From Sabellastarte sp. h YS-2021 (lineage: Eukaryota; Annelida; Polychaeta; Sabellida; Sabellidae): a stretch of 64,000 bases of DNA. The translations under genes and the position numbers were made by a program. Below are positions 9,401 to 20,815 of this stretch, in pieces. The stretch lies in the NCBI GenBank assembly GCA_964017235.1, contig OZ024929.1:62839603-62903602 (forward strand), written 5' to 3'. Every line of letters starts with the position of its first letter. Positions within the stretch are counted from its first letter, which is position 1. The notes below the pieces were generated by a model. That model had not been told where the DNA came from, made no database searches, and worked only from the letters and a program-made list of their open reading frames with translations.

Positions 9401-12400
9401 TGTTCACCTACTTTTGGGTCAGCTATAACATAGTGAAATTACAGACCTATAGCTCATGGCATAGCTGAGCAATAGGTATTTTGAGGTTCTCACTATTGAG
9501 TAAATCAGTTGTAACTTGAAAACTATTGCATTTACAGTATTTTGCTTAAATATGTTGTTCACCTACTTTTGGGTCAGCTATAACATAGTAAAATTTCAGA
9601 CATGTAGCTCATGGCATAGCTGAGTAATAGCTACTTTTAGGTTATCACTGTTGAGTTAAATCACTTATAACTTGAAAACTATTGCATTTAGAGTATTTTG
9701 TTTCAATATGTTATTCACCTATTTTGGGGTCAGCTATAACATAGTAAAATTTCAGACCTGTAGGTCATGGTATAGCTGAGTAATAGCTACTTTGAGGTTA
9801 TAACTGTTGAGTAAATCACTTATAACTTGAAAACTATTGCATTTACAGAAATTTGTGTAAATACGTTATTCAGCTACTTTTGGGTCAGCTATAACATAGT
9901 GCTAGAAATTACAGACCTGTAGCTCATGGCACAACTGAGCAATAGCTATTTTCAGGTACTGACTGTTGAGTAATCAGTTGTAACTTGAAAAATATTGCAT
10001 TTGGAGTATTTTGTTAAAATATGTTGTTCACCTACTTTTGGGTCAGCTATAACATAGTGAAATTACAGACCTATAGCTCATGGCATAGCTGAGCAATAGG
10101 TATTTTGAGGTTCTCACTATTGAGTAAATCAGTTGTAACTTGAAAACTATTGCATTTACAGTATTTTGCTTAAATATGTTGTTCACCTACTTTTGGGTCA
10201 GCTATAACATAGTAAAATTTCAGACATGTAGCTCATGGCATAGCTGAGTAATAGCTACTTTTAGGTTATCACTGTTGAGTTAAATCACTTATAACTTGAA
10301 AACTATTGCATTTAGAGTATTTTGTTTCAATATGTTATTCACCTATTTTGGGGTCAGCTATAACATAGTAAAATTTCAGACCTGTAGGTCATGGCATAGC
10401 TGAGTAATAGCTACTTTGAGGTTATAACTGTTGAGTAAATCACTTATAACTTGAAAACTATTGCATTTACAGAAATTTGTGTAAATACGTTATTCAGCTA
10501 CTTTTGGGTCAGCTATAACATAGTGAAATTACAGACCTGTAGCTCATGGCACAACTGAGCAATAGCTATTTTCAGGTACTGTATGTTGAGTAAATCAGTT
10601 GTAACTTGAAAAATATTGCATTTGGAGTATTTTGTTAAAATATGTTGTTCACCTACTCTTGGGTCAGCTATAACATAGTGAAATTACAGACCTATAGCTC
10701 ATGGCATAGCTGAGCAATAGCTATTTTCAGGTTCTCACTATTGAGTAAATCAGTTGTAACTTGAAAACTATTGCATTTACAATATTTTGCTTAAATATGT
10801 TGTTCACCTACTTTTGGGTCAGCTATAACATAGTAAAATTTCAGACATGTAGCTCATGGCATAGCTGAGTAATAGCTACTTTTAGGTTATCACTGTTGAG
10901 TAAATCACTTATAACTTGAAAACTATTGCATTTAGAGTATTTTGTTTCAATATGTTACTCACCTATTTTGGGGTCAGCTATAACATAGTAAAATTTCAGA
11001 TCTGTAGCTCATGGCATAGCTGAGTAATAGCTACTTTGAGGTTATCACTGTTGAGTAAATCACTTATAACTTGAAAACTATTGCATTTACAGAAATTTGT
11101 GTAAATATGTTATTCAGCTACTTTTGGGTCAGCTATAACATAGTGAAATTACAGACCTGTAGCTCATGGCACAACTGAGCAATAGCTATTTTCAGGTACT
11201 GTATGTTGAGTAAATCAGTTGTAACTTGAAAAATATTGCATTTGGAGTATTTTGTTAAAATATGTTGTTCACCTACTTTTGGGTCAGCTATAACATAGTG
11301 AAATTACAGACCTATAGCTCATGGCATAGCTGAGCAATAGCTATTTTCAGGTTCTCACTATTGAGTAAATCAGTTGTAACTTGAAAACTATTGCATTTAT
11401 AGTACTTTGCTTAAATATGTTGTTCACCTACTTTTGGGTCAGCTATAACATAGTAAAATTTCAGACATGTAGCTCATGGCATAGCTGAGTAATAGCTACT
11501 TTTAGGTTATCACTGTTGAGTAAATCACTTATAACTTGAAAACTATTGCATTTAGAGTATTTTGTTTCAATATGTTATTCACCTATTTTGGGGTCAGCTA
11601 TAACATAGTAAAATTTCAGACCTGTAGCTCATGGCACAACTGAGCAATAGCTATTTTCAGGTACTGTATGTTGAGTAAATCAGTTGTAACTTGAAAATAT
11701 TGCATTTGGAGTATTTTGTTAAAATATGTTGTTCAACTACTTTTGGGTCAGCTATAACATAGTGAAATTACAGACCTATAGCTCATGGCATAGCTGAGCA
11801 ATAGCTATTATCAGGTTCTCACTATTGAGTAAATCAGTTGTAACTTGAAAACTATTGCATTTACTGTATTTTGCTTAAATATGTTGTTCACCTACTTTTG
11901 GGTCAGCTATAACATAGTAAAATTTCAGACCTGTAGGTCATGGCATAGCTGAGTAATAGCTACTTTGAGGTTATCACTGTTGAGTAAATCATTTATAACT
12001 TGAAAACTATTGTATTTACAGAAATTTGTGTAAATACGTTATTCAGCTACTTTTGGGTCAGCTATAACATAGTGCTAGAAATTATAGACCTGTAGCTCAT
12101 GGCACAACTGAGCAATAGCTATTTTCAGGTACTGACTGTTGAGTAATCAGTTGTAACTTGAAAAATATTGCATTTGGAGTCTTTTGTTAAAATATGTTGT
12201 TCACCTACTTTTAGGTCAGCTATAACATAGTGAAATTACAGACCTATAGCTCATGGCATAGCTGAGCAATAGCTATTTTGAGGTTCTCACTATTGAATAA
12301 ATCAGTTGTAACTTGAAAACTATTGCATTTACAGTATTTTGCTTAAATATGTTGTTCACCTACTTTTGGGTCAGCTATAACATAGTAAAATTTCAGACAT

Positions 12401-12620
12401 GTAGCTCATGGCATAGCTGAGTAATAGCTACTTTGAGGTTATCACTCTTGAGTAAATCAGTTGTAACTTGAAAACTATTACATTTAGAGTATTTTGTTTA
12501 AATATGTTATTCACATAATTTTTGGTCAGTTATATCATAGTGAAATTGCAGACCTCTATGTCATGGCATAGCTGAGCAATAGCTACTTTCAGGTTCTCAC
12601 TATTGAGTAAATCATCGTAT
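6500..12620. repeat. Large satellite array, about 155-bp monomer, tetrameric higher-order unit
   Basis: About 39 monomers of about 155 bp, each with 'gagtaaatcacttataacttgaaaactattgcattt', 'ggtcagctataacatagt', 'cagacctgtagctcatggcatagctgag' and 'aatagctactttt' type blocks. Four monomer types differ at the segment after the GCATTTA block: AAATTTGTGTAAATACG, GGAGTATTTTGTTAAAAT, CAGTATTTTGCTTAAAT and AGAGTATTTTGTTTCAAT. They recur in that order with a period of about 620-624 bp (type-1 monomers at 9849, 10473 and 11093). Some copies carry a diagnostic GCTA insertion (about 9277, 9900 and 12074), which shows recent unequal exchange or amplification. No coding potential. Confidence 0.95.
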
Positions 12621-12985
12621 CCACTGGATAGCCGCAGTGTGTAGAGAGATTTCACCATTACCGCTCTAATGAAAAAAATATTATAGCTAGCCTTCTCAAG
12701 TTTGCAGAATATATTAATAACCATAAAATGTTGCCTGAGAATATTTTTGGCCTCATTTTGAAAAACAAGATGGCCGCCAGGGACGTTTATTCGACTTTAA
12801 ACAAGGACTTTTGTTGGCCCTCTAGAGCAAAGGGTATTATAAGTAGAGATCTCAAATTCGCAGGATATGTTCCTCATTATAAAATCTTGACTGGGAATAT
12901 TTTTGGGCTCATTTTGAAAAACAAGATGGCCGCCACTGGTGTTTCTTTGTCAGTCATGAAAACTGCTGCTCCCTTATTATTGGTC
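12621..12985. repeat. Transition segment between the two satellites
   Basis: After the last 155-bp monomer comes ATCCACTGGATAGCCGC, an AT-rich stretch, and two copies of a block ending GCCTCATTTTGAAAAACAAG ATGGCCGCC (12748-12779 and 12905-12936). A diverged version of the same order stands at 50240-50450, again between the same two satellite types. Confidence 0.7.
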
Positions 12986-13540
12986 CTAGAGGTTTGGGAT
13001 GGTAAACCAACCTGTAGGAAATCATGGACTGGGAATCTTTTGGTGTGGTCAGATTTGACCTTTGACCCCTCCTTCAAGGTCAAACGAGGATAGCCAAACT
13101 TAAAAGTGCTTATAACTCGCTTATTATTGGTCCTAGAGGTTTGGGATGGTAAACAGACATATAGGAAATCATGGACTGGGAATCTGTTGATGTTGTCCGA
13201 TTTGACCTTGGACCCCTTCTTCAAGGTCAAACATATATAGCGAAACTTAAAAGTGCCGATAACTCACTTATTATTGGTTCTAGAGGTTTGGGATGGTAAA
13301 CCATCCTATAGGAAATCATGGGCTGGGAATCTTTTGGTGTGGTCAGATTTGACCTTTGGACCCCTCCTTCAAGGTCAAATAAGGACAGCCAAACTTTAAA
13401 GTGCTTATAACTCGCTTATTATTGGTCCTAGAGGTTTGGGATGGTAAACCAACCTATAGGAAATCATGGCCTGGGAATATTTTTGTGTGGTTGGATTTGA
13501 CCTTGGACCCCTTCTTCAAGGTTGTACGAGGATACTGCAT
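12986..13540. repeat. 147-bp satellite, short array
   Basis: About four monomers containing TTATTATTGGTCCTAGAGG, TTTGGGATGGTAAACCAAC, GGAAATCATGG, CTGGGAATCTTTTGGTG and the inverted pair TTTGACCTTG...CAAGGTCAAA. The minus strand has an open 49-codon frame per monomer (12877-13230 is one run). Same family as 50.69-51.66, 56.1-57.7 and 59.26-60.59 kb. Confidence 0.9.
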
Positions 13541-14442
13541 TTGCAGTATTTCTTTAAATATGTTTTAACCTACTCTTTACACTTAAACAGTTACCTTGTT
13601 ACTTTCCTTCATAATACCATTTGTAGGGCACAACTTTTTTGTCCTTTTCTTCTGTCAGGTTCAGAATTTCTTTTAAACATGCTGTTCAATTACCATTTAC
13701 TGTACTTCTGTACAGCACCTTCCCTGATAATTATGCTTTCCTCTCATTATTACCTTCACAAATCAAAAACACTCAGTCAGCTGGCACAGTGCCCGTTCAC
13801 GGGCACTCTCCTCTTGTTTAGAATAACTATCTTTCTTACAAAAGTATGTCACATTAATTTGAAGTAAACTATTAATTGAACTGTTACTGTAGACTTTCAC
13901 AGAATTGATTGTGGCTTTAAAAATCTTTATAATTTTGCTGATTTTATCAAGAAAGGTAAATATCTCTGGTTGCATTAGTTGGCATCTAACAAACTAATTT
14001 TGGAGATAGAGATTAAGCACTATAAAAGTCTAAGTCTAAAATTCTATCTTGGTTGTAAAATTTTTTCAAGGTTATCACAAAATATCTTACAACAAACATA
14101 TTTTTGTATAAAAGGTGTATCATACAAGTAAGCTTGTATGAACTGTTTCAGCAAGCCTGTACATCTGGTAACCCAACAATTTGTTTCTGAAGTTGTTACC
14201 AGTTGAAAAAAAAGTTTTATATGGCCTATGAAACCACAGAAAAGAAGTGATTGCAGTACTTCATTGTTTTTCATTTTCAACTGTATCCTTTCAAACTGAT
14301 TAATTTCATAGCAAAGTTTCATGAATTATTGCTCCCGGTAATCAGTAGTTTATTTATGTAAAAGTATAAATTTCAATATTTCAAACATATTAGTGCTGTA
14401 TGGTACTGTGATTCTTTAATCTTTAATCACACAGGTCTTATT
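13541..14442. other. Unannotated AT-rich stretch
   Basis: No gene, repeat family or RNA recognised. Short open frames on both strands (for example 13466-13867 plus, 14044-14322 minus) have low-complexity AT-rich composition and no domain. Immediately before 14443 is a CACACAGGTCTTATT sequence. Confidence 0.4.
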
Positions 14443-15846
14443 ATGTCCACCCCACTGGGGGGTGGACATATTATTTTTGCTTTTTCCGCCGTCCGCCGTC
14501 CCACTTGGTTTCCAGACATTTTAGGCAACAGTTCTTATCCTATCTTTACCAAATTTGGCATGCAGGTTTAATGGGTTAATAGCTTGTATGGGACTGCTTT
14601 TGGTGATGATAGCTCTATAGCTAACTGAGTAATAGCTACTTTGCTACTTTTGAGTAGCTCTTTTTTCCAGACATTTTAAGGAATGCTATTAAGCCTAGCT
14701 TTCTGAAATTTGATATGGAGGTTCATTGGGTTAATAGCTTGTATGGGATTGCTTTTGGGGGTAATTGCTTCATAGATGAGTGAGTAATTAATTAAATAAA
14801 TGAGTAATTGGCTATTTTGAGTACTGAAAAAGGCAAATGTGCTCATATTTCCTAAACCGTGCGAGATAGAGCGATTTCGTCGAAATTTTCGACCCACAGG
14901 GTATCTAAGGAATGTACTCTTTGCAATTTTCAAAAAATTTTCCCTTCCCCAAAAATGGCGGCCATTTTGAATTTTCGAATTTTTGCCAAAAATGGCAAAA
15001 CACAAATTTGCTTCTATCTCCGTAACCGTGCGAGATAGAGCGATTTTGTCGAAATTTTCGACCCACAGGGTATCTAAGGAATGTAATCTTTAAAATTTTC
15101 AAAAAATTTTCCCCTCCCCAAAAATGGCGGCCATTTTGAATTTTCGAATTTTTGCCAAAAATGGCAAAACACAAATTTGCTTCTATCTCCTTAACCGTGC
15201 GAGATAGAGTGATTTTGTCGAAATTTTCGACCCACAGGGTATCTAAGGAATGTAATCTTTAAAATTTTCAAAAAATTTTCCCCTCCCCAATTATGGCGGC
15301 CATTTTGAATTTTTGCCAAAAATGGCAAAACACAAATTTGCTTCTATCTCCTTAACCGTGCGAGATAGAGCGATTTCGTCAAAATTTTCGACCAACAGGG
15401 TATCTAAGAAATGTACTCTTGGCAATTTTCAAAAAATTTTCCCCTCCCCACATATGGCGGCCATTTTGAATTTTCGAATTTTGGCCCTAAATAGAAAAAC
15501 ACAAATTTGCCTTAACCATGCAAAATAGAGTTATTTCGGTGAAATTTTCGACCCACAGGGTATCTAAGAAATGTACTCTTGGCAATTTTCCAAAAATTTT
15601 CCTCTTCCCAAAAATGGCGGCCATTTTGAATTTTCAAATTTTTGCCAAAAATAGAAAAGCAGAAATTTGCTTCTATCTTCTTAACCGTGCAAGATAGAGT
15701 GATTTCGTCAAAATTTTCGACCCAACCAATGCCAAAAGGCATGAAGCTGAAATAATTTACATGTATACTAATAAATATTTAACCATCATTGATATATTTC
15801 ACAAATGAAACAGGGTCTTCTGGCAAAAGGTTCATGGGGTGGACAT
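14443..15846. mobile_element. Inverted-repeat-bounded unit carrying 169-bp satellite
   Basis: Bounded by ATGTCCACCCCA at 14443-14454 and its exact reverse complement TGGGGTGGACAT at 15835-15846. The left end is also a hairpin (GTCCACCCCACTGGGG GGTGGAC). The interior begins with TTTCCAGACATTTTAGGCAAC and two diverged leader segments, followed by about five 169-bp satellite monomers. A second copy lacking the left end is at 38190-39733. There is no protein gene, so it is probably a non-autonomous element with central tandem repeats (inference). Confidence 0.6.
14840..15730. repeat. 169-bp satellite array
   Basis: Monomers carry ACCGTGCGAGATAGAG, CGATTTCGTCGAAATTTTCG, CCCACAGGGTATCTAAG, TTTTCCCCTCCCCAAAAATG and GCGGCCATTTTGAATTTTCG. 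The period is 169, measured on the sister array (accgtg at 38546, 38715 and 38884). Open frames in this array are by-products of the repeat. Confidence 0.92.
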
Positions 15847-16090
15847 TACACATGATAATGTGTGTTCTTCTATGCTATCCTGTTTCTATTCATATGTCGC
15901 AGCTACTATCAACAGGGCGTCCTATTTCTAGTTTATGTTATTTTGAATTGTGCTCTGTTATTATATGATGTATTAGGTTTCAGCCATTTGCAGATGACAC
16001 CACAGATGTAAAGCAGTTTAAAACTTAATGTAACCCATTGTTATGGTGACAACCTACCTAATGTGTCCGTGTCTCCTCTTCCTTTTTCAG

Positions 16091-17532
16091 CTATCGACCT
16101 GAAGATCTGTTTAAAGGGATGAGGACAAGGTATGGCAAGCTTACCTCAAAGAAGTCTGGTGACGGGGCAAAGGAACACACAGACAGGGACCTCTGGATCC
16201 TGAGGTCCTTCAGCTTCCTGGATGACCACATCTCCAGAGTCCCCTCCAGGCAGTCCTGCAATGTAAGTACATTCTCACAGTCTGACTCACGTGGATATCC
16301 TGATGTTTTTGCTGCGTTGTGTATTCATGAATTGTAAACAGTGACTAGCTATGGATACAAGTTTGTAGCTGTAAACACTAATGTTTTGCAAAAATCTGTA
16401 AAGTTTTCTGCAGTGACATAGAAGTTTATACTTGTTACTTCACAGTACCTACCTGAAGTGTTTCTTGAACGTATATACTATATGCTTACCATCTGTCTTT
16501 GTTTTACTGTACTTTCAGTTGAAACCAGCTTCCACCACAACTACCTCTGCTTCTGCCTCTGCCGCAGCCAGCTCAGCCTCTGCTACCTGCGCATCTGCTA
16601 CCACCACTGCCTCTGTCATCACCTCATCGGCCTCTGCTACTTCTGCAACTGCCACCATGCCTTCACACCTATCCACCGACTTGGATCCTGCAGATGAGCC
16701 TGTGGAGTCAGGATCACTGGGTGAACCCAGAGTGTGCAGCACTCCTCCTCCAGGTATCAGCCTCTCCGGGACTAGTGGCAGGAGAACCACAGGGAGAAGT
16801 GCCAGCACTGAGTCAGAGCTCCTGGACAAGATGTGCGAGCAGAGCGACAACAGTGCCCAGATCTCTGACAGGCTGGAGAGACTCTTGACATCCATGGAGG
16901 CACAGACCAATGACAGGACTGCTTGGGCTGGCTTGATGTCAAGTGCCATGTCGAAGATCCACGAGGATCTCTGGCCCACATACCAGATGCGCAGTATGGA
17001 CCTCCTCAACCAGACCATCAAGGAGTCCAAGCTACTTTCACAGAGGGACATCCAGAGGCAGGAGCTTGATAGGCAGAAGCAGCTGGATGATAGGCAGAAG
17101 CAGCTGGACGATAGGCAGAAGCAGCTGGACAGTATGCAGCACCAGATGAAGGTTCAGCTGCAGCAGCAACTTATGTTCCAGCAGCCGCAGCAGCAACAGT
17201 ACACCATCACACAAATGCCTCCGCCACCCGCACCTGGGCCCGCAGCTGTAGCCTCCTCTACCCCTTTGCCTCAAGGGTCAGACACCCAGAGCCAGACCAC
17301 TGTTATTTTCCAGACACCATCAGGGGCCAGTACCTCTGGACAGTCAGCGGGTTCATCATCTAGTACTTCATCCACCAAGTTTGTTATCACAGACACCGAG
17401 GGAAGGACAATAGGACTGTCAGACCTAAATTTGTCGGATTTAAATGCGTCATTTGCAGGTATTTCTAGTGTGCCTTCAACACCCATGACACCTATGACAT
17501 TACTTAATCAGGATGATTCTCAAGGTTCTTAG
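16091..17532 (+). CDS. Harbinger-associated MADF/trihelix-like DNA-binding protein, 5' exon missing
   Basis: Two exons are visible: 16091-16262 (acceptor CCTTTTTCAG, donor CAAT|GTAAGT) and 16519-17532 (acceptor TACTTTCAG, in phase), ending TAG. The first exon encodes the second half of a MADF-like domain: EDLFKGMRTRYGKL, then KKSGDG and the RDLWILRSFSFLDDHISR segment. The second is low complexity: a Thr/Ser/Ala stretch, a helical segment about residues 135-240 with three tandem RQKQLDD heptad-like units and a Gln-rich tract (a probable coiled coil), a proline patch, and a Ser/Thr-rich tail. In PIF/Harbinger elements the partner protein helps bring the transposase into the nucleus and onto the TIRs. 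The N-terminal MADF exon with the start codon is not found, so this copy is probably not expressed as a full protein. Confidence 0.8.
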
Positions 17533-17689
17533 GTTTAGTAATAACTTTGTCCCAATAAGTAAATGAAGTCTATAGACACTTAAGAAGTAATTTAGGTGAG
17601 ATGTAAAAAGTAATTATCAAACAGGTGTAAAGTAATTTATTTGTGTAGTTTTGCTATGTTTGGCTCAAGTATTACTATGATTATTACTA

Positions 17690-18050
17690 TTATAAACCAG
17701 GTTTCACATTGGCAGCTGTTCTTGTCAGTTGTATAATAACCTTAGCTGTTAGTAATGGTATATGTAACAAGTTTCACTTTGACAGCTGTTCTTGTGGGTA
17801 GTATGTTAACCTTAGCTGTTAGTAATGGTATATATAACAAGTTTCACTTTGACAGCTGTTCTTTTAAGTTGTATAATAACCTTAGCTGTTAGTAATGTTA
17901 TATGTAACAAGTTTCACTTTGACAGCTCTTCTTGTGGGTAGCATGTTAACCTTAGCTGTTAGTAATGGTATGTATAACAAGTTTCACTTTGGCAGCTGTT
18001 CTTGTCAGTTGTATGTTAACTTTAGCTGTGAGCTAATGTGTCTGCATTTT
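17690..18050 (+). repeat. 70-bp tandem repeat in the 3' flank of the MADF gene
   Basis: Five or more copies with a period of exactly 70 (CAGCTG at 17713, 17783, 17853, 17923 (CAGCTC) and 17993). Each unit has AAGTTTCACTTTGACAGCTG and AACCTTAGCTGTTAGTAATG. It lies inside the Harbinger element after the stop codon. AATAAA follows at about 18110. Confidence 0.92.
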
Positions 18051-18617
18051 TTTATTCAAAAGTACAGTTACTATGTTATTGTGATTTGTCCTTTTTGACC
18101 TTGTTGGAAGAATAAATTGTTTATGTGATTGTTTGTTTTTCTCATGTTTCAAAAACATTGGCATAATACTTGGTAAGTGTCACATCTTAGCATGAAGGAT
18201 CCAAAAAAAGTGGCCCAGTGGTTACCAAGATCTATTATGACCCAATGTGAGTGGTTCACTATGGAAGTTTCACAGTTTCGAATGAAATGCAGAAATGTAA
18301 TATAAACAAATTTTAACAGGTGGCCAATGTTAAAATTTGTTTATCTTCCATTTCTGGATTTCATTATGCTCTGATTCCAAAGCAATCGACGTTTGGTTGC
18401 AGAGTTTCCACCTTGGAGCTGGTTAGATTTCTTAACTTTCCTTGAGTTATGGCCTCGATTGATTTTTGACCTTTGTGACCTTCTTGCCCCTGTGGTGGCT
18501 AAGTTGTGAACTGGTTTGTGTGACCTGTTAGATGTTTGACCTGATTTTGTTTACGACTTGACCTCTTTGACCCTAGTAACAAGAAAATACATATATGAAG
18601 TGCAATATGACAACAAC
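18051..18617. other. Intergenic space between the convergent Harbinger genes
   Basis: Contains AATAAA at about 18110 for the plus gene and, on the minus strand, AATAAA at 18623-18618 for the transposase gene. A hairpin-like repeat AACATTTTAACAGG/TTTGTTTATC occurs near 18300-18345. No further gene. Confidence 0.5.
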
Positions 18618-18771
18618 TTTATTGCAATACAAGAAAATTGCAAATTTATTTCAACAAGTATATAATGCCCAATACACAATATAACACAGATAATGATGCA
18701 GCACTGAATCATAAAAATACTTAACACAATACACTCACTATTCAGAAATGTCCTTGGCATATGTGAAAGTC

Positions 18772-20203
18772 TCAAATCATGTCTCTTTGCCACGCCGTGG
18801 CCCCTACTGGAGCATTATAATAATGCTTCAAATACAGTCTCTGTCTCTTGGCAACCTGTGTATCCCTGTTGCCACCAGCCACATCCTCAATGTCCTGCAA
18901 ACAAGCACCTTGCCTCCACTGTCCTGGGATAACTCTGTGGTTGTCATCCTCCTCATCAGCCAGTCCCTGGTGGATACCTGGATACCTCAGTCTCATGATG
19001 TTGTGCACCGTGCAACAGGCCAATACAATAGAGGTAACAGTCTCTAGATTCTGACTCATGGTGATGAGGAGACAACCAAATCTGTTGGCCATGATGCCAA
19101 AGGCATTTTCCACCACCCTTCTGGCATGAGACAGTCTGTAGTTAAAGATCCTCTCCTCATCAGGAAGTCCTCTGGCACTAAACGGCTTCATCAACCAGGT
19201 CCTCAGAGAGAAGGCATCATCCCCAATGAGAAAATACGGCATATCACGGTCATCACCAGGCAATGGCTGTGCATCAGGTACATCCAAGGTGCCATCAATA
19301 ATGCCTGAGCGCAAATCGCAGTCATTGAAGATCTGTGCATCAGAACTGGATCCATTGGTGCCAACATCCACCCAAAGGAACTTGTACTTGGCATCCACCA
19401 GAGCCAGAAGTATTATGGAAGTGAAATAGAGTGAGCCACAATTCTTAGGACACCTGATTGCCACATGCTTGCCATCTATAGCCCCCAGGGTGTGATGGAA
19501 ATTCCATCTGGAAGAAAATTCTGCAGCAACCTGCTTCCATGCATCACTGGTACGGGGACACTGCATGACCATATTCTGCCAGGATGGCCTCACAAGTCTG
19601 TCTTACTATGACTGAGATGGTGTTGTGTACTACCCTGAAGCCAAACATCAGACTCCTGTACTTCTCTCCAGTGGCCAAGAAACGAAGTGTGATTGCAAGT
19701 CTGCATCCAGGGTTGATAGACTTCCTGTACCATGTGTCATATTTCTCAATTCTGGGCCCCACCCTCTGCAAGACCTCTCTGAACATGGCCGGGTCCATCC
19801 GGACAAAATTTCTGAAAGACACCACATCCTCAGCCTCCAGCTCCCTCATCAAACGATCATAGTGTCCATAGTCCAACCTCCTGGAGAGCCAGGGCTTCAC
19901 CCAATACCTCCTGGGCCTTGGTCGACGCCTTCTCTGTCTGTCAACCAGTATCTGTGCAATCACAATCTGATTCTGTAGATTTAAACGATGAGCCTCATAC
20001 AGTTGCTGCAATAATCTGAGTCTCTGTAGATCCATAGCCTTTGATGTACACTGTCCGACGTCTGATGAGAAATGAAGTGAATCCAGATGATCCAGGCTGT
20101 TTATATAGGAACTGGTATTATCCACGAATTGGTCGTCACATCTTCTCAGCACATTCTTCCTCCTCGTCGGGGGCTCATCACAGCTCGCTCGACCCTCCAC
20201 CAT
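18772..20203 (-). CDS. HARBI1-type PIF/Harbinger transposase with one frameshift
   Basis: The minus strand encodes a transposase in two overlapping frames that join near 19570-19590. Part one runs from M at 20203 (an alternative start, MDLQRL, lies at about 20034) and includes a basic RQRRRRPRPRRYW patch and the HTH-like segment LAITLRFLATGEKYRSL with VVHNTISVIVRQTCEAI. Part two continues with CPRTSDAWKQVAAEF, then the DDE core: GAIDGKHVAI (D1), LVDAKYKFLWVDVGTNGSSSD (D2) and RVVENAFGIMANRF (E). All three acidic positions are present. One extra or missing base after AILAEY (about 19571) breaks continuity, so this copy is probably inactive unless a tiny intron exists. AATAAA on the minus strand lies at 18623-18618. 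Confidence 0.88.
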
Positions 20204-20524
20204 GTTCGTGGCTCGGTGCAAGAATATCTCACGGAAATCGCAACACTTCGCATTAATTCGTACATACTTCTACGAACTTCGTTTCATGTTCGTCTACGTT
20301 CTTCACAGAAACAAGATATTCTTGACAGGGTGATGAGAACATCGTACCAAGATCTTCCACAAGATGAAGATGATGGTAGCCCATGGTAGCCGGATCGAAG
20401 TAATTCGTGGATTTTTCAAATTTTAACCACGTGACCACACTTTCCCGCCCTTTCTGTGGCGAACTACCACAATTTCTAATTCGCAGGAAATCTTCCTATT
20501 CGCCAGTTAATTCGTAGTGGTCTC

Positions 20525-20547
20525 GCCACAGTGTGACCTGGCCATTA
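20525..20547. repeat. Right TIR and TTA target site of the Harbinger element
   Basis: GCCACAGTGTGACCTGGCCA (20525-20544) then TTA (20545-20547). The subterminal sequence (GTGACCACACTTTCCCGCC, GGCGAACTACC) is shared with the right part of the MITE at 47.5 kb. Confidence 0.85.
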
Positions 20548-20598
20548 CATTGTGCTTACAACTGATGCAAATATACTGAAAATCAAATATTTCTTCAC

Positions 20599-20815
20599 AG
20601 ATAGTGTGACTCGAAGTGTTTTTGCATTATGTGAATGGTTAGGAGTAAAAGATAATGCTTTGAATATAAAATTCATCGTAAAAGTTGTGTCAACATGTGA
20701 ACATGTCATTGTACCTGTTGAAAGACTTTCAGAAAAATTATTTTATTTGAACTGTTGTAGTGATATATTTGTGGCACGATTACCAAATTTACATGGACAT
20801 AGAATATTTAAATAG
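20599..20815 (+). CDS. Possible terminal exon of an unknown gene
   Basis: After TTTCTTCACAG (acceptor-like, ending 20598) the frame is open for about 71 codons (DSVTRSVFALCEWLGVKDN and so on) to TAG. It is preceded by the Harbinger insertion and followed by AT-rich DNA. No domain is recognised. The evidence is only frame length and the acceptor-like AG. It could be chance. Confidence 0.25.

Larger units (their letters stand above)
15918..20544. mobile_element. PIF/Harbinger DNA transposon, left end missing
   Basis: Contains the two genes typical of the superfamily in convergent orientation: a MADF/Myb-like protein (plus) and a HARBI1-type DDE transposase (minus). The right end is clear: GCCACAGTGTGACCTGGCCA at 20525-20544 followed by TTA (TWA target). 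No matching left TIR (TGGCCAGGTCACAC) is visible upstream. The sequence left of the MADF exon meets the border of the 169-bp satellite unit near 15918, and the first MADF exon is absent. The element is therefore truncated. The same TIR with one change flanks the MITE at 46953-47590. Confidence 0.85.

Noticed and set aside
6500-12620. CRISPR-like array
   Set aside because: Monomers are contiguous and similar along their whole length. There is no alternation of short repeats and unique spacers, and the context is eukaryotic.
13466-13867. Plus ORF of 133 codons
   Set aside because: Starts in the 147-bp satellite and continues in AT-rich DNA. Hydrophobic by composition, with no recognisable family.
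14676-15742. ORFs in the 169-bp and 151-bp satellites (also 36.8-39.6 kb)
   Set aside because: Short, mutually overlapping on both strands and explained by repeat phase.
16515-17051. Minus ORF opposite the MADF gene
   Set aside because: Complement of the Ser/Thr/Ala repeat region. The plus strand has splice sites in phase and MADF similarity.
20599-20815. Host gene disrupted by the Harbinger element
   Set aside because: The frame is short and without a recognisable domain. Listed only as a low-confidence exon.
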